Of a stretch of 5,669 nt of DNA, positions 4,937 through 5,669 are shown piece by piece. The DNA is from an uncultured Campylobacter sp. (lineage in GTDB: Bacteria; Campylobacterota; Campylobacteria; Campylobacterales; Campylobacteraceae), in assembly GCA_947090385.1 (NCBI GenBank), contig CAMUNZ010000066.1, positions 1-5,669 on the forward strand. The letters run 5' to 3'. The notes beneath the pieces are model-generated. The model was given only the letters and a program-made list of their open reading frames with translations, did no database searches and had not been told where the DNA came from. How positions within the stretch are numbered: position 1 is the first letter of the stretch; each line of letters starts with the position of its first letter. A program made the position numbers and the translations under genes.

Positions 4937-4960
4937 AATTTTGGGCAATAGCCCAAAATT
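4937..4960 (-). terminator. Intrinsic terminator of hpf
   Basis: AATTTTGGGC and GCCCAAAATT form a perfect 10-bp stem with a 4-base loop, beginning one base past the hpf stop codon (4964-4962). On the minus strand it is followed by T-rich DNA (TTTT, then TTATTTTTT). Position, stem and T-tract agree on an intrinsic terminator. Confidence 0.75.
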
Positions 4961-4961
4961 C

Positions 4962-5495
4962 TTAAAAAAGTCCAAATTTTCCATCTTTTCTTTTATATAA
5001 AACTCTCATTTTTGCATCAATATCATTAAAAACTAAAAATTGATCTGAACTTTGTTTTAATTTATTTAAAGCCTCTTCGATTTCTAAAGGTTTATAAAGC
5101 TCTAATTCTGTTGGGACAATTTCATCCATCTCTTCATTTTCTGGAAATTGACCACCAAAACTTTGTCTAATCTCTTTTCCTAAATCTTTATTTTTATGAG
5201 TATTTTCTTTATCGTGTTCTCTGCGCAAAATTTTGCAAACTTTTTCTGTCAAAATGTCGATTACAGCATAAAGATCCTTATCTTTACGAGAGATTATAAA
5301 AGTATCTTTTCTTGCCATATTTATGATAAAATCAACAACAAAACCTTTTTTTCCTTGCTTTTCATCGGCGCTTATAACGCAACTTGAAGAAATTATTTCA
5401 ACGTTGTATTTTTCAAAATCTTTAAAGGCATTAAAAACATAATTCTTAATACTTTCTGTTAATTCAAATTGTTTTCCAGTAATTTTTACATTCAT
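4962..5495 (-). CDS. hpf: Long-form ribosome hibernation promoting factor (177 aa)
   Basis: This cytosolic protein pairs idle 70S ribosomes into inactive 100S dimers in stationary phase or stress. The start ATG 5495-5493 follows AAGGAG (5506-5501) at 5-base spacing. Residues 1-~100 form the S30AE/RaiA-type domain that sits in the mRNA/tRNA channel ('MNVKITGKQFELTESIKNYV' opening, basic 'LTEKVCKILRREHDK' helix). A charged linker (~100-120) leads to the C-terminal dimerisation domain ('ALNKLKQSSDQFLVFNDID', ending 'VLYKRKDGKFGLF'). The presence of that domain makes it the long form, which dimerises ribosomes by itself. It is a single-gene unit with its own promoter and terminator, upstream of ssrA in the same direction. 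Both genes deal with ribosome maintenance, but separate promoters argue against an operon. Confidence 0.95.
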   Translation of the reverse strand: MNVKITGKQFELTESIKNYVFNAFKDFEKYNVEIISSSCVISADEKQGKKGFVVDFIINMARKDTFIISRKDKDLYAVIDILTEKVCKILRREHDKENTHKNKDLGKEIRQSFGGQFPENEEMDEIVPTELELYKPLEIEEALNKLKQSSDQFLVFNDIDAKMRVLYKRKDGKFGLF

Positions 5496-5523
5496 GACTT
5501 CTCCTTGTAAAAAAATAAGTCAA

Positions 5524-5529
5524 ATTCTA
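5524..5529 (-). promoter_or_regulatory. Candidate -10 box of hpf
   Basis: TAGAAT on the minus strand (5529-5524), within TTTTTTGTTAGAATTTGAC, lies 29-34 bases upstream of the hpf ATG. The T-rich approach and TG dinucleotide are usual for Campylobacter sigma70 promoters; there is no clear -35 box. Confidence 0.4.
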
Positions 5530-5621
5530 ACAAAAAATTTTTAAATTTTATTCTATTTATCAAAACTACTTTTTAAAATATAAAAATTTTTGCAGTTTTT
5601 ACCAATTGTTACTAAAATTTG

Positions 5622-5627
5622 TATAAA
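5622..5627 (+). promoter_or_regulatory. -10 box of the right-edge gene
   Basis: TATAAA within AATTTGTATAAAATC lies 36-41 bases upstream of the ATG at 5663. The TTTG just before the box is typical of the extended -10 in Campylobacter. Together with the hpf promoter it makes this spacer divergent. Confidence 0.5.
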
Positions 5628-5662
5628 ATCCCAAATTTATTTTAAATTTTAGAAAGGAACAC

Positions 5663-5669
5663 ATGAAAT
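5663..5669 (+). CDS. Start of an unidentified gene (cut by window edge)
   Basis: ATG AAA begins at 5663 behind AAAGGA (5653-5658) and a promoter at 5622-5627, divergent from hpf. Only Met-Lys is visible, so nothing can be said about the product. The start is supported by the ribosome-binding site and promoter alone. Confidence 0.5.

Noticed and set aside
5196..5387. 63-codon plus-strand open frame
   Set aside because: It is antisense to hpf, and its Phe-rich content comes from the A-rich codons of the real gene.

Overview
The window is very AT-rich and carries Campylobacter-type (epsilonproteobacterial) sequence. The clearest evidence is a complete tmRNA gene whose tag reading frame encodes ANNVKFAPAYAKVA, close to the Campylobacter tag as I remember it (ending AKAA). 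A long-form ribosome hibernation factor, TATAAT-like -10 boxes without clear -35 boxes, and purine-rich ribosome-binding sites fit the same origin. I cannot name the species.

Layout, left to right. Bases 1-133 hold the 5' end of an unidentified host gene on the minus strand, with a readable promoter. Bases ~245-4548 look like one small (~4.3 kb) integrative element inserted at the 3' end of ssrA. Its left end has a degenerate copy of the ssrA 3' terminus (245-257), an inverted repeat, and two copies of a nonamer resembling ACTACA(C/T)TA. Next comes an AT-rich non-coding stretch with a 9-bp tandem repeat array (a candidate replication origin), then a promoter and an intact small AlpA/excisionase-like regulator (1080-1325). 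This overlaps a RepA-like AAA ATPase gene (1313-2346) broken by three single-base frameshifts and one in-frame stop. A ~750-bp non-coding stretch rich in hairpins follows. A tyrosine recombinase gene, broken by two stops and two frameshifts, reads leftward (4346 to 3102). Its promoter region contains three more of the nonamers.

The conserved right side has ssrA (4895-4535, minus), intact because the insertion preserved its 3' end. Then come the hpf terminator and hpf itself (5495-4962, minus), and finally a promoter, ribosome-binding site and first codons of another gene on the plus strand.

The element has the standard parts of an integrative island: recombinase with arm-type sites at both ends, AlpA-like control protein, replicative ATPase and iteron-like repeats. 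It lacks visible cargo. Integrase and ATPase retain nearly all family motifs when read across the lesions, so the decay appears recent unless some lesions are sequencing errors. The most interesting points are the paired nonamer clusters that define the element ends and flank the int -10 box, the two near-compensating indels inside the ATPase Walker A motif, and the 9-bp array.
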